Below are positions 9,044 to 17,203 of a DNA stretch of 64,000 nucleotides, piece by piece; position 1 is the first letter of the stretch, and every line of letters starts with the position of its first letter. This DNA comes from Pseudomonadota bacterium (GTDB lineage Bacteria; Myxococcota_A; UBA796; SXON01). The DNA is taken from contig JAUXQH010000057.1 in assembly GCA_030685065.1 (NCBI GenBank), positions 1 to 64,000 of the forward strand, read 5' to 3'. A program made the translations under genes and the position numbers. A model generated the notes under the pieces. It did no database searches. It saw only the letters and a program-made list of their open reading frames with translations, and was not told the DNA's origin.

Positions 9044-9047
9044 GGAG
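9044..9047 (+). promoter_or_regulatory. Shine-Dalgarno GGAG favouring the TTG start at 9054
   Basis: GGAG lies 6 bases before the TTG at 9054, where the AddB-like N-terminus GSIQILLGKTR begins. The ATG at 8994 would add 20 unconserved-looking residues and has a weaker upstream signal. Confidence 0.45.
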
Positions 9048-9053
9048 CCGGCG

Positions 9054-12000
9054 TTGGGCAGCATCCAGATCCTCCTCGGAAAGACACGCGTGCGCCGGCG
9101 CCGCGGCATCTCGCGTGGCGAGCTCTCCGGGGTCGATCGGTACGGGCGGCCGAACTTCCTCTACATCACCGACACCATCCGCAAGGCCCACACGGTCGAG
9201 GCCGAGTTCCTCCACTACCGGGAGGGCGCGGCGTTCATCCCCACGGTGACCACCCTCTCCGCCCTGCTGGAGGACCTCGCCATCCGCCACGGGGACGGCC
9301 GCGCGTGCTGGACGTCGGGGGGCGCGGCCCTGGTGGCAGAGCGGCTGATCGTCGCGTCGCCACAGGACTTCCCCTGGCTCGCGGCGCTCGGTGACCCCGA
9401 GCGGGTCGGCCGCGCCGTCGCCGACCTCGCGAGCGCCTGGGACGAGGCGGAGCGCCCCGTCCTCGACGCGCGGCCCGAGCTCTCGCGGTTCCTGCTCCGG
9501 TTGCTTGCCCTCCTCGGGGCGGATCGCGCCCGCCGCCCCGTCGGGGAGGCCCTCAGGCAGCTCGCCGTCACGCTCGCGCGTCCCGGTGTCGCGCTGACGC
9601 AGTGGCTGGCGGCCCCCCACGCCATCGTCATCGATGACGTGCTCCATCCCAGCCCGCTCCGCCGCCGCGTCGTCATCGCGCTCGCCCGCGCCTGGAGCAC
9701 GCTCGGGAAGCACGTGGTCTTCTCCTTCGAGAGCGGGCGCGATCTGGGGGGCGCGGAGGCGGGGCGGTTCTTCGACTACGATGACGACGACTCGGTCGCC
9801 TTCCCCCTCCGGCCCTTCCAGGCCACCCGCGCCTTCCGGCGCAGCCTGTTCGCCGCGCTCGTGGCCGAGGGTGGCGAGGCGGATCTCGTGGTGGCCGGTC
9901 GGGACGGCCTCTACGACGTGGGGCCCGGCGAGGAGCCCGGCCCGTCCGAGCCCGCCGACATCGCCGATCGGCTGTATGCCGAACCCGATTCTTCGAACGC
10001 CGACTCTTCCGACCCCGACTCTTCCGACCCCGGCTCTTCCGACCCCGGTGCGGACGAGGAGGGAGCGGCGGGCGCTCCGGCGGCTCCCCGCCTCGTGCGG
10101 TGGCCCGATCCCGCGGCCGAGGTGCGGGGCATCGCTCACGCGGTGAAGGAGCGGCTCCTGGCGGGCACGCCCCCCGAGGACCTCTGGGTCGCGTTCCCGG
10201 GCCTGCCCGGGTACCTCCCGATGGTCCGCCGGATCTTCGGTGAGCTGGGGGTCCCGGTCGAGCTCTCGGCCGGGCGCCCGGTCCGCGCCCGGCCCGCCGC
10301 GGAGGTGGTGCTGGTGGCCGCGAAGTCCGCCGCCGAGGGGTTTCCGCTCGGGCCGTTGCTCGCCGCGCTCGCGTCGGACCTCGTGGGAGCGATGCCCCAG
10401 GATCTGGCGCTCGCCCTCGCGCGGACGTGCCGCGAATGCGGCGTGGCGAAGGGCCACCCGGCGACGTGGCGGCACCGCCTCGTCGAGGATGCGCTCGAGC
10501 GGCACGAAGTCGCGCTCACCGCGCTCGCCGCGGCGTGCGACAAGCTCGCGCCCCTCGCCCTGGCGATGCCGCCCGGTGCCTGGCGGAACCACCTCGCGGC
10601 GGTCATCGCGGAGTGGGGGCTGGTGCTCCACGCCGACGCCGCCGCGGACCCCGTCGGCCGCGCCGCGTCGCTCGTGGCGCTCGGGCGCGTGCTCGGCGCC
10701 CTGGACGAGGCCGCCCACGACGCCACGAGCGTCGATTCCGGCCCCTGGGACCCGCTGCGCCTCGCCCGCCTGCTCGAAGAGCGCATCGAGGCCGCGCGCA
10801 TGCCCGACCTCGACGCGGGGCCGCGCCGGGTGCAGGTGGTCGGCATGCTGGAGCTGCGCGGGATCCACCCGCCGTGGCTCTGGGTCGGCGGGCTCGTCGC
10901 GGACGATTTTCCGGCGCGTCCCGCGGAGGACTTCCTCCTCTCCCGCACGGCGCGCTCGGCGCTCGATCGCCTCGACCCGGGCGACGAGGCCCGGTACCTG
11001 TTCGCCTCCGCACTCCGGAACGCGATGGACGCGGGGCACACGCTCACCCTCTCGTGGCCCGCCACGCGGGACGATCGCCCCGTCGCCGTCTCGCCGCTGG
11101 TGGAGGATCTGCTCGAGGTGTCCTTTGCCGGCGAGTCCCTCCGGAAGCGGGTCGAGGCGGGCATCGTTCCTTCCACCCCCGCCGCGCCGTCCGAGCTGGA
11201 CGCGCTGCTCGGGGAGGCCGCGGCGGCGGGCGCCGAGGCGGGCGCGTGGCGCGGCTTCGTCGCGGACGGCGAGCACCTCGATCACATCGGCAGGGTCGTG
11301 CTCGCGCGTCGCGACCTCACGGGGTTCGGCCCGTGGGACGGCATCCTCGCGCGGCCCCCCGACGCGCCCGGACGCCTCGCGGTGACGCGCTTCGAGGAGT
11401 ACCTGGCGTGTCCCTCGCGGTACCTCCACCACCAGCTCCTGCACCTCGCCAAGGAGGGCCGGTACGATCCGGACCTCGGCCGCCCCGAGCAGGGGAAGCT
11501 CCTGCACGGCATCCTCGAGGACTTCTTGAACCAGGTCCGCAAGGACGGGCGCCGCCACCTGCGGGGCCTCACGCCCCAGGAGCGGGAGATCACCGCGCGC
11601 GCGCTCCACGCGGCCGCGGTTGCCCGACTCGATGCCGACCGCGAGGTGGTGGGCCTCGTGGCTCCGCTCGCCGACTGGCACCGTCGGCGCTGGCTCGCCG
11701 GGCTCGTGGACAACGCCCCCAAGGGCCTCCTCGCGGCCTGGCTGGACGCCGAGATGGAGAGCACGCTGCCGACGACGCTGCACGCCACCGAGCACCCGTT
11801 CAAGGGGCTGAAGATGGGCCGCATCGCGCTCGAGGGCCGCATCGACCGTGTCGACCGGATCGACGGCGCGGGCGAGGGTGGGGACGGGGGCGCCCTCATC
11901 ATCGACTACAAGACCGGGCACGCCCCGAAGGCGGAGCACGTGCGCGCCGGCCTGAAGGTGCAGGGGTTCGTCTACCTCGAGGCGATCCTGGCCACGAGCC

Positions 12001-12395
12001 GCTCCGAACCGCCTCGGTCCACGGAGCTGCGGGGCGCCGCGGTCTACCAGGAGCTGCGGGGGGCCGCCGATCTCCAGTACGCCGGCTGGGTAGGCGATCC
12101 GGAAACGTTGAGCGCCTTCGGCGCCAAAGAGCGTGACGCGGTCCCGCTCTCCCAGGCCGACCGCGAGCGCCTCCGGGGCCACCTCGTCGCGGCGGGCGAG
12201 CGCATCGGCGAGGGCGTGTTCCACCCGAGCCTCGCGGGGCCCGAGCGCGCGGGCTGCGGTTGGTGCGAGTTCCGCCGCTCGTGCCGGGTCGACCACGTGC
12301 GCAACGCGGCCATCGCGGCCGGAGTCGACGGGGCCCCCGATCCGCGATGGCAGGCGCCGCTCGCGTCCGTAGTCGCTTCCGGAGAGGACGAATGA
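9054..12395 (+). CDS. addB: AddB-like PD-(D/E)XK nuclease with Fe-S cluster cysteines
   Basis: 1113 residues from TTG 9054. The N-terminal ATPase loop is degenerate (ILLGKTRVRRRRG instead of a canonical Walker A), as in inactivated-helicase subunits. The C-terminus has the RecB-family nuclease core with Asp951-Tyr952-Lys953 in IIDYKTG, framed by four cysteines, Cys786 (CPSRY), Cys1068, Cys1071 and Cys1077 (CGWCEFRRSC); the CxxCx5C spacing matches the iron-sulfur staple of Bacillus AddB. AddAB resects double-strand breaks for RecA-dependent repair. Asp/Ser repeats lie near residues 310-330. A paralogous role in defence or phage DNA degradation cannot be excluded. The AddA-like partner follows. 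Confidence 0.8.
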   Translation: MGSIQILLGKTRVRRRRGISRGELSGVDRYGRPNFLYITDTIRKAHTVEAEFLHYREGAAFIPTVTTLSALLEDLAIRHGDGRACWTSGGAALVAERLIVASPQDFPWLAALGDPERVGRAVADLASAWDEAERPVLDARPELSRFLLRLLALLGADRARRPVGEALRQLAVTLARPGVALTQWLAAPHAIVIDDVLHPSPLRRRVVIALARAWSTLGKHVVFSFESGRDLGGAEAGRFFDYDDDDSVAFPLRPFQATRAFRRSLFAALVAEGGEADLVVAGRDGLYDVGPGEEPGPSEPADIADRLYAEPDSSNADSSDPDSSDPGSSDPGADEEGAAGAPAAPRLVRWPDPAAEVRGIAHAVKERLLAGTPPEDLWVAFPGLPGYLPMVRRIFGELGVPVELSAGRPVRARPAAEVVLVAAKSAAEGFPLGPLLAALASDLVGAMPQDLALALARTCRECGVAKGHPATWRHRLVEDALERHEVALTALAAACDKLAPLALAMPPGAWRNHLAAVIAEWGLVLHADAAADPVGRAASLVALGRVLGALDEAAHDATSVDSGPWDPLRLARLLEERIEAARMPDLDAGPRRVQVVGMLELRGIHPPWLWVGGLVADDFPARPAEDFLLSRTARSALDRLDPGDEARYLFASALRNAMDAGHTLTLSWPATRDDRPVAVSPLVEDLLEVSFAGESLRKRVEAGIVPSTPAAPSELDALLGEAAAAGAEAGAWRGFVADGEHLDHIGRVVLARRDLTGFGPWDGILARPPDAPGRLAVTRFEEYLACPSRYLHHQLLHLAKEGRYDPDLGRPEQGKLLHGILEDFLNQVRKDGRRHLRGLTPQEREITARALHAAAVARLDADREVVGLVAPLADWHRRRWLAGLVDNAPKGLLAAWLDAEMESTLPTTLHATEHPFKGLKMGRIALEGRIDRVDRIDGAGEGGDGGALIIDYKTGHAPKAEHVRAGLKVQGFVYLEAILATSRSEPPRSTELRGAAVYQELRGAADLQYAGWVGDPETLSAFGAKERDAVPLSQADRERLRGHLVAAGERIGEGVFHPSLAGPERAGCGWCEFRRSCRVDHVRNAAIAAGVDGAPDPRWQAPLASVVASGEDE
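10003..10047 (+). repeat. 15-base tandem repeat inside the AddB-like gene
   Basis: About three tandem copies of GACTCTTCCGACCCC (one with GGC for GAC), preceded by a diverged copy, encode repeated Asp-Ser-Ser-Asp-Pro. The unit is a multiple of three, so copy-number change keeps frame. The segment lies in an acidic linker of the protein. Confidence 0.8.
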
Positions 12396-12469
12396 ACCGC
12401 GCGAAGCCCCGTAGCGTCCCGACGCATCGCCCGAGCGTCATCCCCGAAAGCACCCGGGTGTCCGCTTGA
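12392..12469 (+). CDS. Possible 25-codon coupling ORF between addB-like and addA-like genes
   Basis: The ATG at 12392 overlaps the TGA of the AddB-like gene (ATGA). The frame encodes MNRAKPRSVPTHRPSVIPES plus five residues and ends at a TGA (12467-12469) that overlaps the TTG start of the AddA-like gene (TTGA). It therefore exactly bridges the 70-base gap. It may keep ribosomes on the message for coupled translation of the nuclease-helicase pair. No protein family is recognised, and chance is possible. Confidence 0.35.
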   Translation: MNRAKPRSVPTHRPSVIPESTRVSA

Positions 12470-15400
12470 TCCGGCTCGGCGTCGAGGCCGGCCGGCTCGT
12501 CATCACGTTCGAGCGGCTCTCCGAGGAGCAGGCCGGGGCGCTGGTCTCCGACCGCGAGGTCGCCGTGAGCGCCGGCGCCGGCGCCGGAAAGACCTCGACC
12601 CTCGCCGCCCGCTTCGTGACGCTGCTGCAGCGCCTCGTGGACGGCGGCAAGCCCGACATCGCCGACATCCTCGTGCTCACCTTCACGGAGAAGGCCGCGC
12701 AGGAGATGCGCGAGCGGTGCTACGCGGCCACCTCGGCGGTCGCGCGGCAGCTCCGCACCGACGCCGAGCGGCTGGGCGCCGCGGGGCTCTCCGAGCGGGA
12801 GCTCAACCGTCTGCGCGCGCGGTGGGAGTCCCTGCGCGATCGGTTCGCCGGCGCCGCCATCTCCACCTTCCACGGCTTCTGCGCGCGTGTCCTGCGCGAG
12901 TTCCCGGCGGAGACCGGTACGCCCCCCGGCTTCACGATCCTCGAGGAGCGGGACGCGAGCGCGCTCGTCCTCGAGTCCGCCGTGGCGGCGGTCGACCACA
13001 GCCTCGCCGAGGGCAAGCCCCCCGTCGGCGGCGCGAGCGGCGTCGGGTTGCTGCTGCACACGTTCGGCGGGCGCGCCGCGCTGATCGACGTGGTCGTCTC
13101 GCTCGTCCGCGCGCGCGGCGAGGTGGAACCCACGCTCCGCGCCCACCACGCCGGCCGGATCGGCGAGGCCGATCTGCTCGCCCGCGCCCCGCTCTCCGCG
13201 GCCCAGGCCCACGCCTTCCTCCGCGACGAGTGGCGCCCGTTCGTCGACACCCTGCTCCGTGTCGCCGCCGGCATCGACACCCCCTTCCTCGCCCGGCTGG
13301 CGGAGACACGCGCGGCGCTCTTCCCCGAAGCCCGCGCCGCGACCCCCACGATCCAGGCCACGCTCTTTCCGCTCCCGGTCGACCCCTTCGTCCTCTACGA
13401 GGCCTACGCCACGGCCCTTCAGGCGGTCGAGGGCACCAAGGGCGTGCGGAGCCTCGGGCACCACTCCACCACGGGCAAGAAGGCCGATTGGGGCTCCGGC
13501 CACGCGGCCTCCCGCGCCCCGATCCAGTCGCTCCAGGACCAGATCGACGCGTGGGTCCCGCGCCTCGACACCATCCGCCGCCTCCCCAACCGCCACGATC
13601 GCACCCTGCTCGAGGTGCTCGGAGCGCTCACGGGCCTCGTGCTCGACGCCATCGCGCGCCTCGGCGTGGGCCTGCGCGCGGCGGGTGGGGTCGACTTCAC
13701 GGAGCTCCAGCTCCGCGTGCGCGCCGCGTTCGCCCAGGGCGGGCTCATCGCCGAGGAGCTCCGGCGGCGCCACCGCTTCGTCATGGTCGACGAGTTTCAG
13801 GACACCGACGGCCTGCAGTGGTCGATCGTCGAGGCGCTCGCGCGGCCCCACGGGGCGCCGGACGACCGCCTGTTCTTCGTCGGGGACGTGAAGCAGGCAA
13901 TCTACGGCTTCCGTGGCGGCGACGTGCAGGTGTTCAACGCGGCCCGCCGCACCGTGGCCCACTCGGTCGAGCTCTCGACCAACTACCGCAGCCGCCCCGA
14001 GCTCATCGAGTTCTTCAACCGGGTGTTCGCCGACGTGCTCGGTCCGCCGTCGCCCCCGGGCGCACCCGATCCGCCCACATGGGAGGCGCCGTTCGCCGCG
14101 CTCGCGCCCGGGCGGGCCGAGGCCGGCGGCACGGTACGCGTCGGCACCTACGAGCGCTCGGGAACAGACGCCGTGCGCGAGGCCGCCTGGATCGCGCGGC
14201 TCCTCCACGACGAGGTCTTGCCGGAGCAGGGCGCCTACGCGGGGCTCGGGCTCCACGATCTCGCGAGGCACCCCAGCCCTCCGGTGGCGATCCTCCTCCG
14301 GCGCAGGCGCCACCTGCTCACCTTCGAGGCGGCGCTCCGCGCCCGCGGCATCGCCTACGTCGTCGTCGGCGGCGTCGGCTTCTGGAGCCGCCCCGAGGTG
14401 ATGGACGTGGCGAACGTGCTCCACGCGTTCGTCCGCCGGGACGACATCTCGCTGGTCGCGGCGCTGCGCTCCCCGCTCTTCGGCCTGACCGACCAGGACC
14501 TCTGGGATCTCGCCTCGGCCGGCAGGCTCGACCACTTCGGTTTGTCGGCCGGGGCTGCCTCGGCCGGGGCCGCCACCGCCTCGGCCGGGGCCGCCGCTGC
14601 CGCGCCTGGGGCCGCGGACGACCTCCCGCCGCACCTCGCCGAGAACCCGCGGATCCGCGCCGCTCGGGCCGATTGGACGGCGCTCGTCCGCCTCAAGGAT
14701 CATCTGAGCGTCGCCGAGCTCGTGCACGCGGTGATCACGCGCACGCGCCAGGCCTGGACGCAGGGCATCGCCGCGCCCGGCGGCCGGGGCGCCGCCAACC
14801 TCGAACGCCTCCTCTCGCTCGCCGACCGCTACGAGCAGCGAGGCGCGAGCCTCGACGCGTTCGCCGCACACCTGGTCGAGCGCGTGGAGTCCGACTCGGC
14901 CGACGCCGAGGCCGCCGCGCCCAACACCACCGCCCGCGTCGCGATCCTCACCGTGCACGCCAGCAAGGGGCTCGAGTACCCGGTTGTCGTCCTTCCCGAC
15001 CTGGGCACGCGCTGGGCGAGCAACGGCGACGCGGGGGGGGTGTTGCGCCGCCGCGTCGGCGACCAATGGGAGCTCGCCTGCGCCGTGCCGGATCGGTTCG
15101 CGCCCATCGATCAGCTCGCGAAGCCCGGCCTCCTCGGCATCCTCCGCGCGCACGGCGCCGAGGTGGAGGCCGCCGAGGCGCGGCGCCTCTACTACGTGGC
15201 GTGCACCCGCGCGCGCGACCACCTCGTGCTGGTCGGCGCGCGCAAGGCCAAGGCGCCCGAGATGGCGCGGGCGGGCTCGTGGTCGGATCTCCAGCACGCG
15301 CACGAGGCGCTCCATGCGGAGGATCCGACCTGGCTCTCCCGAGAGGTCCTCGAGGAGGCCCCCGCCGCGCCCGCCCCGCAGCCTCCGCCCCCGCCCCTGC

Positions 15401-16239
15401 TGCATCCCCCGAGCGATCTCGCCCTCCGCCTCGCGCCCGTCGCCTCCGAGTGGCGGGTAGAGGTGTCCCCGAGCTCCCTGTCGTTGTTCGCGGCGGATCC
15501 GGACGCCTGGTATCGGCGCCACGTCCTGCGAATTCCGGATCGCCTCACGCGCCCGCGCGGCGCCGAACAAGCGGCCGGCGGAGAGCCGGGAGCCGGCGGC
15601 GAGCCGGGAGCCGCCGCGGCGCCGCAAGCAGGCGGCGGCACGCCGAGGATCGCCGACCACGCCTTGCTCGCGGGCCTCCGCGGGGAGGTGCTGCACGGCC
15701 TCCTGGAGGACAACCTGCTGGATGATCCCGCCTTCGCGCGGGCGCGTTGGGAGGCCGCCGCCCACGGAGAGGGCCTGGACGCCGATCTGGTGGAGCGGGG
15801 CTGGCACACCGTAGCCGCCCAGCTCGGCGTGCTCCGCCAGAGCCCCGACGTGGCGGCCGTGCTGGCCGCCCAGGGCTACGAAGAGCTCAAGGTGCGCCTC
15901 GTTCGCGGCAGCGTGACGCTCGATGGCCGGCTCGACCGCCTGTGCCGCGATCCGCTCGACGGGGCCTGGATCGTCGTGGACTACAAGTCCGTGCGCGCCA
16001 CCGCCGACGCGGCGGAGGTGCTGGCCGAGCATCGGGACCAGCTCCTGGCGTACAGCGCCGCCGCGTCGCGCGTGCTTCAGGCCAACCACGGCGAGCAGGT
16101 GGCCCGGGCGGGTGTGCTGCTCACGCGGACCGGGCGGCTACATCGGCTGCCCGACTGGACCGCCGGGGACTACGCGGAGCTCGACCAGCTGCTCGATCGC
16201 GTCGCGGCCCGGATCGCGCGGGAGCAACCGGGTCGCTGA
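12466..16239 (+). CDS. addA: AddA/RecB-like UvrD-family helicase-nuclease
   Basis: 1257 residues from TTG 12466. All superfamily 1 helicase motifs are visible: Walker A around Lys42 in GAGAGKTST, DEFQD at 442-446, VGDVKQAIYGFRGG, TNYRSRPELIEFF, VHASKGLEY and YYVACTRA. The C-terminal RecB-type nuclease has LHGLLED, LDGRLDR and Asp1172-Tyr1173-Lys1174 in VVDYKSV. This is the ATP-driven 3'-5' helicase and nuclease subunit of a break-resection enzyme. A low-complexity Gly/Ala/Glu linker (about residues 1035-1060) separates helicase and nuclease. Another Ala-rich repeat (SAGAA units) lies near residue 695. It ends 18 bases from the convergent acidic gene. Confidence 0.88.
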   Translation: MIRLGVEAGRLVITFERLSEEQAGALVSDREVAVSAGAGAGKTSTLAARFVTLLQRLVDGGKPDIADILVLTFTEKAAQEMRERCYAATSAVARQLRTDAERLGAAGLSERELNRLRARWESLRDRFAGAAISTFHGFCARVLREFPAETGTPPGFTILEERDASALVLESAVAAVDHSLAEGKPPVGGASGVGLLLHTFGGRAALIDVVVSLVRARGEVEPTLRAHHAGRIGEADLLARAPLSAAQAHAFLRDEWRPFVDTLLRVAAGIDTPFLARLAETRAALFPEARAATPTIQATLFPLPVDPFVLYEAYATALQAVEGTKGVRSLGHHSTTGKKADWGSGHAASRAPIQSLQDQIDAWVPRLDTIRRLPNRHDRTLLEVLGALTGLVLDAIARLGVGLRAAGGVDFTELQLRVRAAFAQGGLIAEELRRRHRFVMVDEFQDTDGLQWSIVEALARPHGAPDDRLFFVGDVKQAIYGFRGGDVQVFNAARRTVAHSVELSTNYRSRPELIEFFNRVFADVLGPPSPPGAPDPPTWEAPFAALAPGRAEAGGTVRVGTYERSGTDAVREAAWIARLLHDEVLPEQGAYAGLGLHDLARHPSPPVAILLRRRRHLLTFEAALRARGIAYVVVGGVGFWSRPEVMDVANVLHAFVRRDDISLVAALRSPLFGLTDQDLWDLASAGRLDHFGLSAGAASAGAATASAGAAAAAPGAADDLPPHLAENPRIRAARADWTALVRLKDHLSVAELVHAVITRTRQAWTQGIAAPGGRGAANLERLLSLADRYEQRGASLDAFAAHLVERVESDSADAEAAAPNTTARVAILTVHASKGLEYPVVVLPDLGTRWASNGDAGGVLRRRVGDQWELACAVPDRFAPIDQLAKPGLLGILRAHGAEVEAAEARRLYYVACTRARDHLVLVGARKAKAPEMARAGSWSDLQHAHEALHAEDPTWLSREVLEEAPAAPAPQPPPPPLLHPPSDLALRLAPVASEWRVEVSPSSLSLFAADPDAWYRRHVLRIPDRLTRPRGAEQAAGGEPGAGGEPGAAAAPQAGGGTPRIADHALLAGLRGEVLHGLLEDNLLDDPAFARARWEAAAHGEGLDADLVERGWHTVAAQLGVLRQSPDVAAVLAAQGYEELKVRLVRGSVTLDGRLDRLCRDPLDGAWIVVDYKSVRATADAAEVLAEHRDQLLAYSAAASRVLQANHGEQVARAGVLLTRTGRLHRLPDWTAGDYAELDQLLDRVAARIAREQPGR

Positions 16240-16257
16240 GCGACCGATCGAGGAGGC

Positions 16258-16533
16258 TTACTTCTCCTCCTCTTCCTCGTCCTCTTCCTCCTCGTCGTCT
16301 TCCCAGTCGTCGTCTTCCCAATCGTCGTCGTCTTCGTCCGTGTCTTCGTCGTCCTCTTCGTCGCTGTCGGGGTCATCCCCCTCTTCCTCGGACTCCTCTT
16401 CGTCCTCGTCCTCCCAGTCCTCGTCCTCCCAATCGTCGTCATCGCCCTCTTCGGGCTTGTCGACATCGTCCCCTTCGGGTGCGAGGTTCAGGAACGGCAG
16501 CGTCGGCAGCGGGGAGAGCAGATCGGCGAGCAT
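16258..16533 (-). CDS. Hyperacidic small protein with Trp-Glu-Asp repeats
   Basis: 91 residues. After a hydrophobic, Leu/Pro-rich first 18 residues (MLADLLSPLPTLPFLNLAP) the remaining 72 residues contain 57 Asp or Glu and only two Lys. Four tryptophans each sit in a DWED context, two pairs spaced as WEDEDW or WEDDDW. A GGAG lies 4 bases upstream of the ATG. It is the last gene of the minus-strand run that starts with MoxR 2. No family is recognised. Such tails can mimic DNA or bind basic proteins or divalent cations; this is speculation. The opposite strand is also open but gives poly-Ser, an artefact of the same composition. Confidence 0.65.
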   Translation of the reverse strand: MLADLLSPLPTLPFLNLAPEGDDVDKPEEGDDDDWEDEDWEDEDEEESEEEGDDPDSDEEDDEDTDEDDDDWEDDDWEDDEEEEDEEEEEK

Positions 16534-16564
16534 GAGGCTCCGTGGTGCGAGGGTCGTCTAACCC

Positions 16565-17203
16565 TCAAGCTCGTTCGGCGGCGAGGTGCAGAAGGAAGCT
16601 ACTTGCGCGGCCCCACGCGGTACGTGTCTCGGCCTCCGCCGCGTGCGCGTCGCTCCGGGGGCCGTAGCGGAAAACCTGCCACGGCTGCGACGTCCCGGCG
16701 AGCCGCCGCTCCAGCTCGTCGACATGCGCCGCCGGCGCGGCGGGATCGTCCGCTTCGAAGTGACATTGGAGGGGACACGACAAGCCGGGCAGGAGATCCA
16801 TCGGCTGGATCGGGTGCCGCGCGTTCACGCCCGCGTACGAGATGCGTCCACCAAAGCTGACGGCGCCCGCGAGCCCGAGGACGGCGCACGCGGCAACCCG
16901 CGCGTACAGGCCCCCCGATGCCGTGCCGACGACGAATCGCGCGCCGGCCGGGAGCAGGTTCCGCGCGGCCACGAGGTCCTGGATGACCTCCGGATCCGAG
17001 AGGCCGGCAGGGCCGTGGCGCCAGGCCAGATCGGGCACGACCACGACGAAGCCGAGGCTCACGAGGGGCTGGAGGATGGGCGCGACGGAGGCGTCATCGT
17101 CCACGACGAGCACCACCCCGCCCCGCGCCGCGGGAGGGATCGTGCGCGTGGCCCGGAACCCGGAGGGCGCGACGATGCGCTCGGCGGGCGAAGACTCGGT
17201 CAC
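16565..17203 (-). CDS. Dienelactone-hydrolase-like alpha/beta protein, nucleophile replaced
   Basis: 212 residues from a GTG that overlaps the stop of the upstream VWA gene (GTGA). The fold is recognisable: VVLVVDDD, FVVVVPDL, a nucleophile-elbow segment VGTASGGLYA, FEADDPAAP (acid) and a late YGPRSDAH (His) followed by AWGRASSFL. In dienelactone hydrolases the elbow is G-x-C-x-G-G; here the cysteine position is alanine and serine follows it. The protein may be catalytically dead, or use the shifted Ser. Its place in a MoxR-VWA operon is unusual. Confidence 0.7.
   Translation of the reverse strand: MTESSPAERIVAPSGFRATRTIPPAARGGVVLVVDDDASVAPILQPLVSLGFVVVVPDLAWRHGPAGLSDPEVIQDLVAARNLLPAGARFVVGTASGGLYARVAACAVLGLAGAVSFGGRISYAGVNARHPIQPMDLLPGLSCPLQCHFEADDPAAPAAHVDELERRLAGTSQPWQVFRYGPRSDAHAAEAETRTAWGRASSFLLHLAAERA

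Noticed and set aside
11899..16089. A 1396-codon minus-strand open frame opposite the AddA-like gene
   Set aside because: All helicase and nuclease motifs are on the plus strand. The minus frame is low-complexity and arises from third-position GC bias.
9054..16239. Labelling the AddAB-like genes as a phage-defence system
   Set aside because: The motifs fit the housekeeping AddAB recombination enzyme. Only the MoxR-VWA context is unusual, and no restriction, CRISPR or abortive-infection gene is nearby.
15923..16561. Plus-strand frame with long poly-Ser runs
   Set aside because: It is the antisense of the acidic WED protein, and the first part overlaps the AddA-like gene out of frame. The acidic frame has a Shine-Dalgarno sequence and a sensible N-terminus.
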